Assembly (NCBI GenBank): GCA_030595135.1
Contig: JAUVDU010000043.1
Location: forward strand, 1 to 9,186
DNA from: Deltaproteobacteria bacterium
GTDB taxonomy: Bacteria; Desulfobacterota; Anaeroferrophillalia; Anaeroferrophillales; Tharpellaceae
Length of the DNA: 9,186 bases
Direction: 5' to 3'
Positions 1-6,677 of this stretch are shown here, piece by piece; positions within the stretch are counted from its first letter, which is position 1, and each line of letters starts with the position of its first letter. The notes beneath the pieces were generated by a model. The model saw nothing but the letters and a program-made list of their open reading frames with translations, searched no databases and was not told the origin of the DNA. The position numbers and the translations under genes are program-made.

Positions 1-186
1 GTTACGACCGGTATAAGCTTTATAGTATTCAATATGAAAACTGCCAAACCCCCGCAACTCAATGCGATCTTCATCTAACAAGGCTTTCTTCATATTATCA
101 ACAACTAGATTGACAATCGTTTCAGAAACCTTGAGATTTAAGTCGGAACGATTCGCTAATTCTTCAATCAGCTCAGATTTATTCAT
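1..186 (-). CDS. ihfB: Integration host factor beta-like (HU/IHF family) DNA-binding protein, 3' part cut off by the window edge
   Basis: This is a histone-like DNA-bending protein of the HU/IHF family, which acts as a dimer on the nucleoid. The visible 62 residues begin MNKSELIEELA and contain RIELRGFGSF (about residues 42-51), then TGRN at 59-62 where the window ends. The family is about 90-100 residues long, so roughly a third, including most of the DNA-gripping beta arm, is missing. The KSELIE start and the RIELRGFGSF block look more like IHF-beta than HU, but without the arm this is a leaning only. The start at 186 is supported by an AAGG at 194-197, seven bases upstream. An in-frame ATG at 213 would add nine residues, but these match nothing usual for the family. 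The gene lies downstream of der on the same strand, 180 bases away, with a promoter candidate of its own. Confidence 0.88.
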   Translation of the reverse strand, partial: MNKSELIEELANRSDLNLKVSETIVNLVVDNMKKALLDEDRIELRGFGSFHIEYYKAYTGRN

Positions 187-201
187 AGTAAAACCTTGAA
201 G

Positions 202-219
202 CCCGATAGTCATACCGGG
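202..219 (-). other. Small hairpin in the leader of the IHF-like gene
   Basis: Read on the minus strand, CCCGGTA pairs with TATCGGG around a four-base loop, giving seven pairs including one G-U wobble. It sits just upstream of the AAGG ribosome binding site of the IHF-like gene and covers the alternative in-frame ATG at 213. No run of T follows it, so it is not a normal intrinsic terminator. It could influence translation or could be chance. Confidence 0.3.
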
Positions 220-301
220 GCCAAACAGATAATTTTAATTATACTCGAGAACTACGCCAATTACTGCTTAATGCATTCGCACTTCTTAACCATCTTATTT
301 T

Positions 302-329
302 ATTAGCAATATCTAATTGATAATGTCAA
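302..329 (-). promoter_or_regulatory. Sigma70-type promoter candidate for the IHF-like gene
   Basis: On the minus strand there is a perfect -35 hexamer TTGACA (324-329), a 16-base spacer and a -10-like GCTAAT (302-307). An A/T-rich stretch lies immediately upstream. Transcription would start near base 295 and give a leader of about 110 bases. This would let the IHF-like gene be expressed separately from der. The -10 matches at only four of six positions. Confidence 0.45.
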
Positions 330-366
330 GCAATTTTTATAGGAAGCAGTCCGAGAATGCCATTTT

Positions 367-1713
367 TTAACCTTTTTTCCCGCGTCCCTCTCGTTTCCGG
401 AAAAAGATTTTTACCGGAACCCCGTAAAAACCAAATTTCTCAATTATTCTGTTCTCTAAATACCTTATATAGGACGGCTTAATCCCCTTGATTATATTAG
501 CAAAGATAACAAAAGTAGGGGGCGCGCTCCGCACTTGAGTCGCAAAATAGAATTTCAGTGGGCGCCGATAAATCAAGGGATGTTGATGGGCGGTTACGAC
601 ATCGGCAAGCCAGCGATTCAATTCTCCGGTGCCAATTCGCCGACTGTAAACCTCATGTAAAGCCTTGAGAGTCGGAAAAATTCTTTTCATACCCTGACCG
701 CTCTTGACCGACAATTCCACCATCACAGGTTGGTGGATACCGAACAAGCGCTCCGCCAAATCCTCCTTTAATTCGGCCAGCAACTTTCTTTTATCGACAG
801 TCAAAAGATCAATTTTGTTAAGTACGTAGACAACTGCCTTGCCTTTTTCATGAGCCAAAGCGGAAATTTGCAGATCCTGATCGGTAACTCCGGAAACGGC
901 ATCGATCATCAGGATCACGATTTTGGCAAAATCTATGGCCCGCAAGGTTGCAACATTGCTTAGACTTTCAACCTTTTCATGAACCCGGGCCCGGCGTCTG
1001 AGACCGGCGGTATCGAGAAAAAGATAGTTTTGTTGATCATGAACCAGGGCCACCTGAACGGCATCAATCGTCGTTCCCGGTCGCTCACTAGTGGTCAGAC
1101 GCTCACTTCCGATAAGATAGTTGAGCAAAGAGGATTTTCCGACATTCGGCTTTCCGACCACCGAAACCCGGATTAATTCATCTTCACTTTCACTCTCTTT
1201 TTCGGTCTCCTCTTCGACCGCCGGCAGAAGTTCCGCCAAAGCCTCTTTCAAAGTAGCAATACCCTCACCATGTTCAGCCGAGATCTGATAGAGCTGCTCC
1301 ATCCCCAAGGCATAAAAATCGACACTATCCTGCCGCACATGATGCGACTCACATTTATTTATAACCCACAAAATCGGTTTTCCGCTACGACGCAGGTAAC
1401 GAGCAAGCTCTCCATCTTCAGCACTGACCCCGCTCTGCCCGTCCAACAGAAAAATAATAATATCCGCCTCATCTACCGCCGCCCGGGTCTGGATTCCGAC
1501 ATCTTTTTGTAATGCATCTTCACCGGCAAAGACCAACCCCCCGGTATCAACCAGCAGACACTCCTTATCTTCAACCTGGAGCTCGGCAAAAAGACGATCA
1601 CGAGTAACGCCGGGCGTATCAGCAACAATCGCTCGCCGCGCCTTCAAAAGTCGATTAAACAGGGTCGACTTCCCAACATTGGGTCGACCAACAATCACCA
1701 CACAACTTTTCAT
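367..1713 (-). CDS. der: Ribosome biogenesis GTPase Der (EngA)
   Basis: Der is a double-GTPase that binds the 50S ribosomal subunit and is required for its maturation. The 448-residue product has the full Der architecture. GTPase domain 1 has a P-loop GRPNVGKS (9-16), GVTRDR switch (35-40), DTGGL (56-60) and NKCE (119-122). An acidic Glu/Ser linker spans about 167-180. GTPase domain 2 has GKPNVGKS (187-194), DTAGLRRR (234-241) and NKID (299-302). A C-terminal KH-like domain (about 350-440) ends in a basic tail. Length is normal for the family. The start is fixed by an in-frame stop (TAG) directly before the ATG; upstream is only a weak GGAA. In domain 1 the usual NKxD guanine-specificity motif reads NKCE. 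I recall the same variant from other Der proteins, so it is probably functional. The gene diverges from ftsH. Confidence 0.98.
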   Translation of the reverse strand: MKSCVVIVGRPNVGKSTLFNRLLKARRAIVADTPGVTRDRLFAELQVEDKECLLVDTGGLVFAGEDALQKDVGIQTRAAVDEADIIIFLLDGQSGVSAEDGELARYLRRSGKPILWVINKCESHHVRQDSVDFYALGMEQLYQISAEHGEGIATLKEALAELLPAVEEETEKESESEDELIRVSVVGKPNVGKSSLLNYLIGSERLTTSERPGTTIDAVQVALVHDQQNYLFLDTAGLRRRARVHEKVESLSNVATLRAIDFAKIVILMIDAVSGVTDQDLQISALAHEKGKAVVYVLNKIDLLTVDKRKLLAELKEDLAERLFGIHQPVMVELSVKSGQGMKRIFPTLKALHEVYSRRIGTGELNRWLADVVTAHQHPLIYRRPLKFYFATQVRSAPPTFVIFANIIKGIKPSYIRYLENRIIEKFGFYGVPVKIFFRKREGRGKKG

Positions 1714-1727
1714 CTACAATTTCCATA

Positions 1728-1756
1728 TTCATACGTTAACAAAAATTTCCTTTCAA
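1728..1756 (-). promoter_or_regulatory. Promoter candidate for der
   Basis: On the minus strand TTGAAA (1751-1756) and TATGAA (1728-1733) are separated by exactly 17 bases and match nine of twelve sigma70 consensus positions. Initiation would fall about seven bases before the der ATG, implying a very short leader. A weaker alternative lies further upstream (TTGCAA, 17 bases, TAAAGT). The region is A/T rich, so chance matches are likely and the call is tentative. Confidence 0.35.
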
Positions 1757-1848
1757 CCAAGAGCCAGACTTTAATATGTTTTTTACATTTTTGCAAGTTT
1801 TACAACCCTTTCAGCATCAGCAAAGATCATAAAATCAAGAGTTTTTAC

Positions 1849-1877
1849 TTGCCAATCGACTATCACTCATGTATAGA
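1849..1877 (+). promoter_or_regulatory. Sigma70-type promoter candidate for ftsH and the downstream cluster
   Basis: TTGCCA (1849-1854) and TATAGA (1872-1877) are separated by 17 bases and match nine of twelve consensus positions. The predicted start near 1884 leaves a leader of about 86 bases before the ftsH ATG, and that leader contains the hairpin at 1897-1917. This is the best-spaced plus-strand promoter in the der-ftsH gap and could drive the whole plus-strand cluster. Confidence 0.45.
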
Positions 1878-1896
1878 TAAAGGTCACTTTTCAAAC

Positions 1897-1923
1897 CGCC
1901 CGCCCAGCAAACGGGTGATTTTT
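1897..1923 (+). terminator. Terminator-like hairpin in the ftsH leader
   Basis: CGCCCG (1897-1902) pairs with CGGGTG (1912-1917), six pairs with one G-U, around a nine-base loop. It is followed by A and then five T (1919-1923). This has the layout of a weak intrinsic terminator. It lies between the predicted ftsH promoter and the ftsH start, so it may act as an attenuator or a leader structure rather than end an upstream gene. No plus-strand gene lies upstream in the window. Confidence 0.35.
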
Positions 1924-1969
1924 CGTAGGCACTAAAACCTCTAATTTAAACAATGGATTAAACAGATTT

Positions 1970-3838
1970 ATGTCGGCAATGAAAAAAAATCAGGATATGA
2001 AACCTTTCTATAAAAACCTGGCCCTCTGGCTGGTGATCTGCCTCATTATGATCATGGTTTTTAATGTTTTCAACAACCCCGGCGGAGTCGCAAAACATGA
2101 AATCAGCTTTAGTGAATTCATCGAATTAATTGACTCCGGCCAGATCAGTGAAGTAATTATACAGGGGCAGAATATCTCCGGCACCTATGACTCTACAGCA
2201 TTCAAGACGTATACGCCGGATGACCCTACCCTGGTACAAATGCTGCGCGATAAAGGCATTCGCATCACCGCCAAACCCGAAGACCAATCTCCTTTATGGC
2301 AATCGATCCTGATCTCCTGGTTTCCAATGCTGCTCTTGATTGGGGTCTGGGTCTTTTTCATGCGCCAGATGCAGGGCGGCGGCGGCAAAGCGATGTCATT
2401 CGGCAAAAGCCGGGCAAAACTCCTTACTGAAGATCAGAAAAAAGTCACCTTTAAAGATGTCTCCGGGATTGAAGAGGCCAAGGTTGAACTCGAAGAGATT
2501 ATTAATTTTTTAAAGGAACCTAAAAAATTCACCCGTTTAGGCGGCAAAATCCCTAAAGGGGTTTTGCTCGTTGGGGCTCCGGGTACCGGGAAAACTCTGC
2601 TTGCTAAAGCGATAGCCGGGGAAGCCGATGTTCCTTTTTTCAGCATCAGTGGCTCGGACTTTGTCGAAATGTTTGTCGGCGTCGGAGCTTCCCGCGTCCG
2701 CGATCTTTTCATTCAAGGCAAAAAAAATGCCCCCTGCCTGATCTTTATTGATGAAATCGACGCCGTCGGCCGCCATCGTGGTGCCGGTTTAGGGGGTGGA
2801 CATGACGAAAGAGAACAGACCTTAAACCAACTATTGGTCGAGATGGATGGTTTTGAATCCAACGACGGAGTGATCCTGCTGGCCGCCACCAACCGGCCCG
2901 ACGTCCTTGATCCGGCCCTGCTCAGACCGGGACGTTTCGACCGTCAGGTGATCGTCCCTAACCCCGACGTCAAAGGACGGGAAGGAATTCTCAAAGTCCA
3001 TGCCCGCAAAGTGCCGCTGGCCAAAGATGTCGACCTCATGGTCGTCTCCCGTGGAACCCCCGGTTTTACCGGGGCTGATCTTGCCAACCTGATCAACGAA
3101 GCCAGCCTCCTGGCCGCCCGAACCGACAAAAAAGAAGTTGAGATGATCGACCTTGAAGAAGCCAAAGATAAAGTCATGATGGGAGCTGAAAGGCGAAGCC
3201 TGGTAATCAGCCCTGAAGAGAAGAAAAACACCGCTTATCACGAGGCCGGTCACGCTTTAGTCGCCCGACTTTTGCCGGGAACCGACCCGATCCACAAAGT
3301 AACCATTATTCCCCGGGGTCGGGCTCTGGGCCTGACCCAGCAACTGCCGATTGATGAACGTCACACCTACAACAAGGATTATCTAATCAACAACATAATT
3401 GTTCTGATGGGTGGTCGAGTTGCCGAAGAGCTCGCTTTAAACCACATCACAACCGGGGCCGGTAATGACATTGAACGAGCCACTGAGTTGGCCCGCAAGA
3501 TGGTTTGTGAATGGGGTATGGGACGTATGGGGCCGGTAAGTTTCGGCAAAAAAGAGGAGCATATATTCCTCGGCCGGGAGATGGCGCAAAACCGTGAGTT
3601 CAGTGAAAAAACGGCCGTCGAAATTGATGATGAGATTAAGGAGATCGTCAATGATGCTTACGCTGAAGCCATGAAACTGGTAGGCGATAACCGTAAGTCA
3701 CTTGAAAACGTAGCCTTGGCCCTACTTGAAAAAGAGAGTCTCAACGGCAGTGAAGTTGACGAGCTCATCGGCTTCACCCCGGCAGATGAAAAAACGAACA
3801 ATGATGAACCTGTAAAAAGTAGCGATCAAGAAGCATAG
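1970..3838 (+). CDS. ftsH: ATP-dependent zinc metalloprotease FtsH
   Basis: FtsH is a membrane-anchored hexameric AAA+ protease that degrades misfolded membrane proteins and selected regulators. The 622-residue product has a transmembrane helix at about 17-33, a periplasmic domain at about 40-108 and a second transmembrane helix at about 112-131. The AAA+ module has Walker A GAPGTGKT (202-209), pore motif FVGVGA (235-240), Walker B LIFIDEID (257-264) and a second region of homology ending RPGRFDR (319-325). The M41 peptidase domain has zinc motif HEAGH (424-428) and a probable third ligand Asp500 in [10 protein letters not shown]. All key residues are present and length is normal. The start is uncertain: ATGs at 1970, 1979 and 1997 are in frame, none with a good Shine-Dalgarno. 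The 1997 start ([11 protein letters not shown]) most resembles typical family N-termini. A kinase-like gene follows 23 bases downstream. Confidence 0.98.
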   Translation: MSAMKKNQDMKPFYKNLALWLVICLIMIMVFNVFNNPGGVAKHEISFSEFIELIDSGQISEVIIQGQNISGTYDSTAFKTYTPDDPTLVQMLRDKGIRITAKPEDQSPLWQSILISWFPMLLLIGVWVFFMRQMQGGGGKAMSFGKSRAKLLTEDQKKVTFKDVSGIEEAKVELEEIINFLKEPKKFTRLGGKIPKGVLLVGAPGTGKTLLAKAIAGEADVPFFSISGSDFVEMFVGVGASRVRDLFIQGKKNAPCLIFIDEIDAVGRHRGAGLGGGHDEREQTLNQLLVEMDGFESNDGVILLAATNRPDVLDPALLRPGRFDRQVIVPNPDVKGREGILKVHARKVPLAKDVDLMVVSRGTPGFTGADLANLINEASLLAARTDKKEVEMIDLEEAKDKVMMGAERRSLVISPEEKKNTAYHEAGHALVARLLPGTDPIHKVTIIPRGRALGLTQQLPIDERHTYNKDYLINNIIVLMGGRVAEELALNHITTGAGNDIERATELARKMVCEWGMGRMGPVSFGKKEEHIFLGREMAQNREFSEKTAVEIDDEIKEIVNDAYAEAMKLVGDNRKSLENVALALLEKESLNGSEVDELIGFTPADEKTNNDEPVKSSDQEA

Positions 3839-3861
3839 CCCTAAACGTGATGAAATAATAA

Positions 3862-4566
3862 GTGCTAAAAGAAAATTACGACAAGACTGATAAAACTAAA
3901 TTCCACTTTCTCGGAAAAGAGTGGGAGGTTGTCAAAAAGATTACGGCGGAAAAAGCCCTAAAACCCGACATTCTGATTGTTGAAGACAAAGAGCAATTCC
4001 TTGTCGCTAAAGACTTTAGAAGCAAAGCCTGGATAGCTCGATATCTCTGGGGACCGCTCAACATCTGCTATGAGAAGTTCCTCTTAAACAAACTTGCCGG
4101 GGTCGCCAGGATCCCCCAGGTTATTGCTCTTGAAGACTACAACTGCCTGCTCATCAGCCGGATAGAGGGTGATGAGATCAAAAAATGCAGCCATCTTCTG
4201 GCGCATGATTTTTTTGACCAGCTCCTGAAGATTGCCGATGACCTTCACGCCAGAGGTGTGCTCCATCTCGACCTCGGCCACAAAAGCAACATCATGGTTG
4301 ATCAAGATGGCAACCCGGCAATCATCGATTTTAACGCTTCGCTCTACCTGCCGCCGAATTCTCTCTTTCGCCCTCTAATTAACCTGCTGGGCAAAGTCGA
4401 CCGCTACTCAATTCTCCGCCTTAAAATCAAATTTCGCCCTCAAGATGCCAGCCCAGCCGAAAAAAAGGGAGTAGAAAAATTTTTACGCTTAAGAAAACTG
4501 TGGATATTTGACCGTTTATTAAGAAAGATAACTAATTACGCTAAAAATGCCAGCTCCCATAATTGA
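3862..4566 (+). CDS. Uncharacterised small protein-kinase-fold protein (RIO/LPS-kinase-like)
   Basis: The 234-residue protein shows core features of the protein-kinase fold. There is a candidate ATP-anchoring lysine in FLVAKDF (Lys50), a possible helix-C glutamate at Glu71, and a hinge-like stretch LLISRIEGDEI (96-106). A catalytic loop starts HLDL with base Asp137 and metal-binding Asn143, and IIDFNAS (154-160) replaces the usual DFG. No glycine-rich loop is evident, and it is shorter than a typical Ser/Thr kinase. This suits the RIO, WaaP/InaA or KdO-kinase side of the superfamily. The C-terminal part (about 165-225) is basic and aromatic, with no clear transmembrane helix. The start is GTG; no in-frame ATG occurs before residue 145 and no clear Shine-Dalgarno is visible. 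It sits 23 bases after ftsH and 51 before folP. The substrate, whether protein, sugar or lipid, cannot be told from sequence. Confidence 0.8.
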   Translation: MLKENYDKTDKTKFHFLGKEWEVVKKITAEKALKPDILIVEDKEQFLVAKDFRSKAWIARYLWGPLNICYEKFLLNKLAGVARIPQVIALEDYNCLLISRIEGDEIKKCSHLLAHDFFDQLLKIADDLHARGVLHLDLGHKSNIMVDQDGNPAIIDFNASLYLPPNSLFRPLINLLGKVDRYSILRLKIKFRPQDASPAEKKGVEKFLRLRKLWIFDRLLRKITNYAKNASSHN

Positions 4567-4617
4567 CAACCTTCTTATATAATTTAGAACTTATTTGACA
4601 TAGGGTTTACTTGAACA

Positions 4618-5835
4618 ATGCGCAACTACTATGTTCGACTTCTGGATATCAAAAAGGCTGATGATGCGGCGGCTTTGATGCAACAAATCGGCACCGATAT
4701 CCACGGTGTCAGCTTGATGAAGAACAAGATGGTTCACTACAATTTTCGGGTGGGCCCGCTCCCGCCGGCAGCTGCCAATATCATCAAACAGGAGATGCTT
4801 TCCGTCGGCGGCGAAGCCGCCGTCACCCGCGGGGTCATCAATTGCAGTGCTGACAACAGTGATGCCATTTTAAGTGCAACCCGGAAACAATTTCGTAAAT
4901 TCTGCCAAAAACTTCGCGCCCAACCCTTCTCTCTGGCCTTGATGGCTGACCAAATCCAGGCATCACTGCAAAACCAGGAGAAAAGTACCGGGCTCCCCTT
5001 TAGATGCCGGGGCCTTGATGTCGACCTGAAACAACACTCACTGATCATGGGCATCCTCAATGTCACCCCGGACTCATTTTCCGACGGCAATCGCTTTTTA
5101 AGCGAAAATGAGGCGCTTAACCAATCCCGGCGCTTGGTCTCGGAAGGAGCCGACATTATCGATATAGGCGGCGAATCGACCAGACCTGGTGCGGCTCGGG
5201 TCGAAGAGGATGAAGAACTTAATCGAGTATTACCGGTAATTGAAGCTCTACGGCGGGAGTTTCCACAACTGCCGATTTCAATTGACACCTACAAAAGCCG
5301 GGTCGCCGCTGCCGCCCTTAATGCCGGGGCCGACATTATCAACGATATCAGCGCCTTCAATTTCGACCCCAAAATGGTCGATGTGGCAGCTTCAACCGGC
5401 GCCTATGCCTGCCTCATGCACATCCAGGGAACCCCGAATGCGATGCAGGCAAATCCGGTTTACAGTGATCTTTTCGCCGAAATAAGCCACTATTTTGAAA
5501 AAAGTATCAGGCTTGCAACCGATGCCGGGGTCAAAAGAGAAAAACTCATACTTGATCCAGGTATCGGCTTTGGCAAGACCCTCGAACACAATCTTTTGCT
5601 CTTAAAATACCTTAGGGATTTTACCGGATTCGGCTTGCCATTACTGATTGGCACCTCACGCAAATCATTTATCAGCAAACTAACCGGCGACCCGGTCGAC
5701 CAGCGCCTCTCCGCCTCACTGGCCACGGTCGCTCAGGCTTTAACTAAAGGGGCCAACATTGTACGCGTCCATGATGTCGCCGCCACCAAACAAACAGTCA
5801 CCGTAATCGACGCCATCAACCACACTCAACGTTGA
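4618..5835 (+). CDS. folP: Dihydropteroate synthase with an extra N-terminal domain
   Basis: DHPS joins p-aminobenzoate to 6-hydroxymethyl-7,8-dihydropterin pyrophosphate in folate synthesis and is the sulfonamide target. The TIM-barrel part (about 138-400) has all signatures: GILNVTPDSFSDG (145-157, Asn148), DIGGESTRPGA (182-192), SIDT (221-224), ND (242-243), LDPGIGFGK (312-320), GTSRKSF (345-351, Lys349) and RVHDV (383-387). At 405 residues it is much longer than the usual 270-290. The first 125 or so form an additional domain of unknown role, including a KQEMLSVGGEAAVTRG stretch (57-72). I recall similar extensions in Geobacter-type enzymes. The ATG at 4618 has only a weak AGGG 12 bases upstream, but the reading frame is continuous and the N-terminal domain looks conserved, which supports this start. 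Confidence 0.96.
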   Translation: MRNYYVRLLDIKKADDAAALMQQIGTDIHGVSLMKNKMVHYNFRVGPLPPAAANIIKQEMLSVGGEAAVTRGVINCSADNSDAILSATRKQFRKFCQKLRAQPFSLALMADQIQASLQNQEKSTGLPFRCRGLDVDLKQHSLIMGILNVTPDSFSDGNRFLSENEALNQSRRLVSEGADIIDIGGESTRPGAARVEEDEELNRVLPVIEALRREFPQLPISIDTYKSRVAAAALNAGADIINDISAFNFDPKMVDVAASTGAYACLMHIQGTPNAMQANPVYSDLFAEISHYFEKSIRLATDAGVKREKLILDPGIGFGKTLEHNLLLLKYLRDFTGFGLPLLIGTSRKSFISKLTGDPVDQRLSASLATVAQALTKGANIVRVHDVAATKQTVTVIDAINHTQR

Positions 5836-5858
5836 CACTTTAATATAATTAGCACATC

Positions 5859-6665
5859 ATGACCGAATTTTTTGAAACTCTGCTTAACAGTCGTTGGCTT
5901 GACTTTATCGATATTATTATCGTGGCCATCCTCATATATCAAGTGTTGCTGATTATTCGCGGAACCCGGGCTTTTCAGATTCTTCTGGGCCTTTTTCTGA
6001 TTTTTATCATCTACCAGCTCTCATTGCTCCTCGGTTTCTATACCCTGCACTGGCTCCTCAACGGTTTTTTGAGTTCAATTGTCCTGATTGTCATCGTTTT
6101 ATTTCAAAATGAGTTCCGCCGGGCCTTGGCTAAATTCGGCAAGACCTCATTCACCATCAACCCGGCAGAAGAGCTCAACTCTCTTGACAAAATCATCAAA
6201 GCCTGCGCAACTATGTCTTTAAGAAGGATTGGTGCATTAATTGTCTTTACTCGTGAAAACAAGATTCCCGTTATCGTTGAAGGCGGTGTCGAAATTAATG
6301 CCAAGGTCAGTGACGCTCTCTTACTCAGCATTTTCAATCCGGCATCACCAATTCATGATGGAGCGGTGATTATTGATAAAGGAAAGATTGTCGCCGCCGG
6401 CTGTTTTCTCCCTTTGGCCGTTGACCCCATGATCGAAAATATGTACGGCACCAGGCACCGGGCGGCGATGGGGATTTCCGAAGACACCGATGCTGTTGTC
6501 GTGGTTGTCTCTGAAGAGACCGGCAGAATATCACTTTCGATCGGCGGCAAAATAACTAAAGAACAGAACCCTGAATCCTTAAGCCGAGTCCTTAATAATA
6601 TTTTTTCTCCAAACCGAAAAAAATCGGGCTTTCTTGCCTCACTACAACGCATCTTGCGTAATTAA
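5859..6665 (+). CDS. cdaA: Membrane-bound diadenylate cyclase CdaA (c-di-AMP synthase)
   Basis: CdaA condenses two ATP into the second messenger c-di-AMP at the inner membrane. The 268-residue product has three hydrophobic segments (about 17-34, 39-58 and 63-82). A DisA_N-type cyclase domain follows (about 100-250), with the catalytic DGA motif in SPIHDGAVII (163-172) and the ATP-binding GTRHRAA motif (197-203). Both motifs are intact, so the enzyme should be active. Length and layout match Firmicute CdaA/DacA. The gene lies 23 bases after folP and 12 before its presumed partner cdaR, then glmM: the conserved cdaA-cdaR-glmM trio. No Shine-Dalgarno is visible before the ATG; a TATAAT lies at 5844-5849. 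Confidence 0.96.
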   Translation: MTEFFETLLNSRWLDFIDIIIVAILIYQVLLIIRGTRAFQILLGLFLIFIIYQLSLLLGFYTLHWLLNGFLSSIVLIVIVLFQNEFRRALAKFGKTSFTINPAEELNSLDKIIKACATMSLRRIGALIVFTRENKIPVIVEGGVEINAKVSDALLLSIFNPASPIHDGAVIIDKGKIVAAGCFLPLAVDPMIENMYGTRHRAAMGISEDTDAVVVVVSEETGRISLSIGGKITKEQNPESLSRVLNNIFSPNRKKSGFLASLQRILRN

Positions 6666-6677
6666 CAACCAACTGCC

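Noticed and set aside
340..366. Terminator after der
   Set aside because: I looked for a stem followed by a T run on the minus strand just past the stop and found no convincing pairing.
1953..1961. Minimal upstream frame ATG GAT TAA just before ftsH
   Set aside because: It has two codons and no ribosome binding site; such a triplet run is expected by chance in A/T-rich leader sequence.
2831..3253. Open frame of 140 codons antisense to ftsH
   Set aside because: It mirrors the conserved AAA+ region of FtsH, and its product has no known motif or ribosome binding site of note.
4595..4617. Second TTGACA (4595-4600) before folP as a -35 element
   Set aside because: A -10 element at normal spacing would fall inside the folP coding start, and no good hexamer is there.
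4737..5288. Long open frame (183 codons) antisense to folP
   Set aside because: It lies wholly opposite conserved DHPS and N-terminal domain codons. Its translation is Ser/Arg-rich with no recognisable motif, as expected of a shadow frame.
6612..6640. Small CCGA/TCGG hairpin near the 3' end of cdaA as a terminator
   Set aside because: It has only four pairs, lies inside the cdaA coding sequence, and lacks a proper T run after it.
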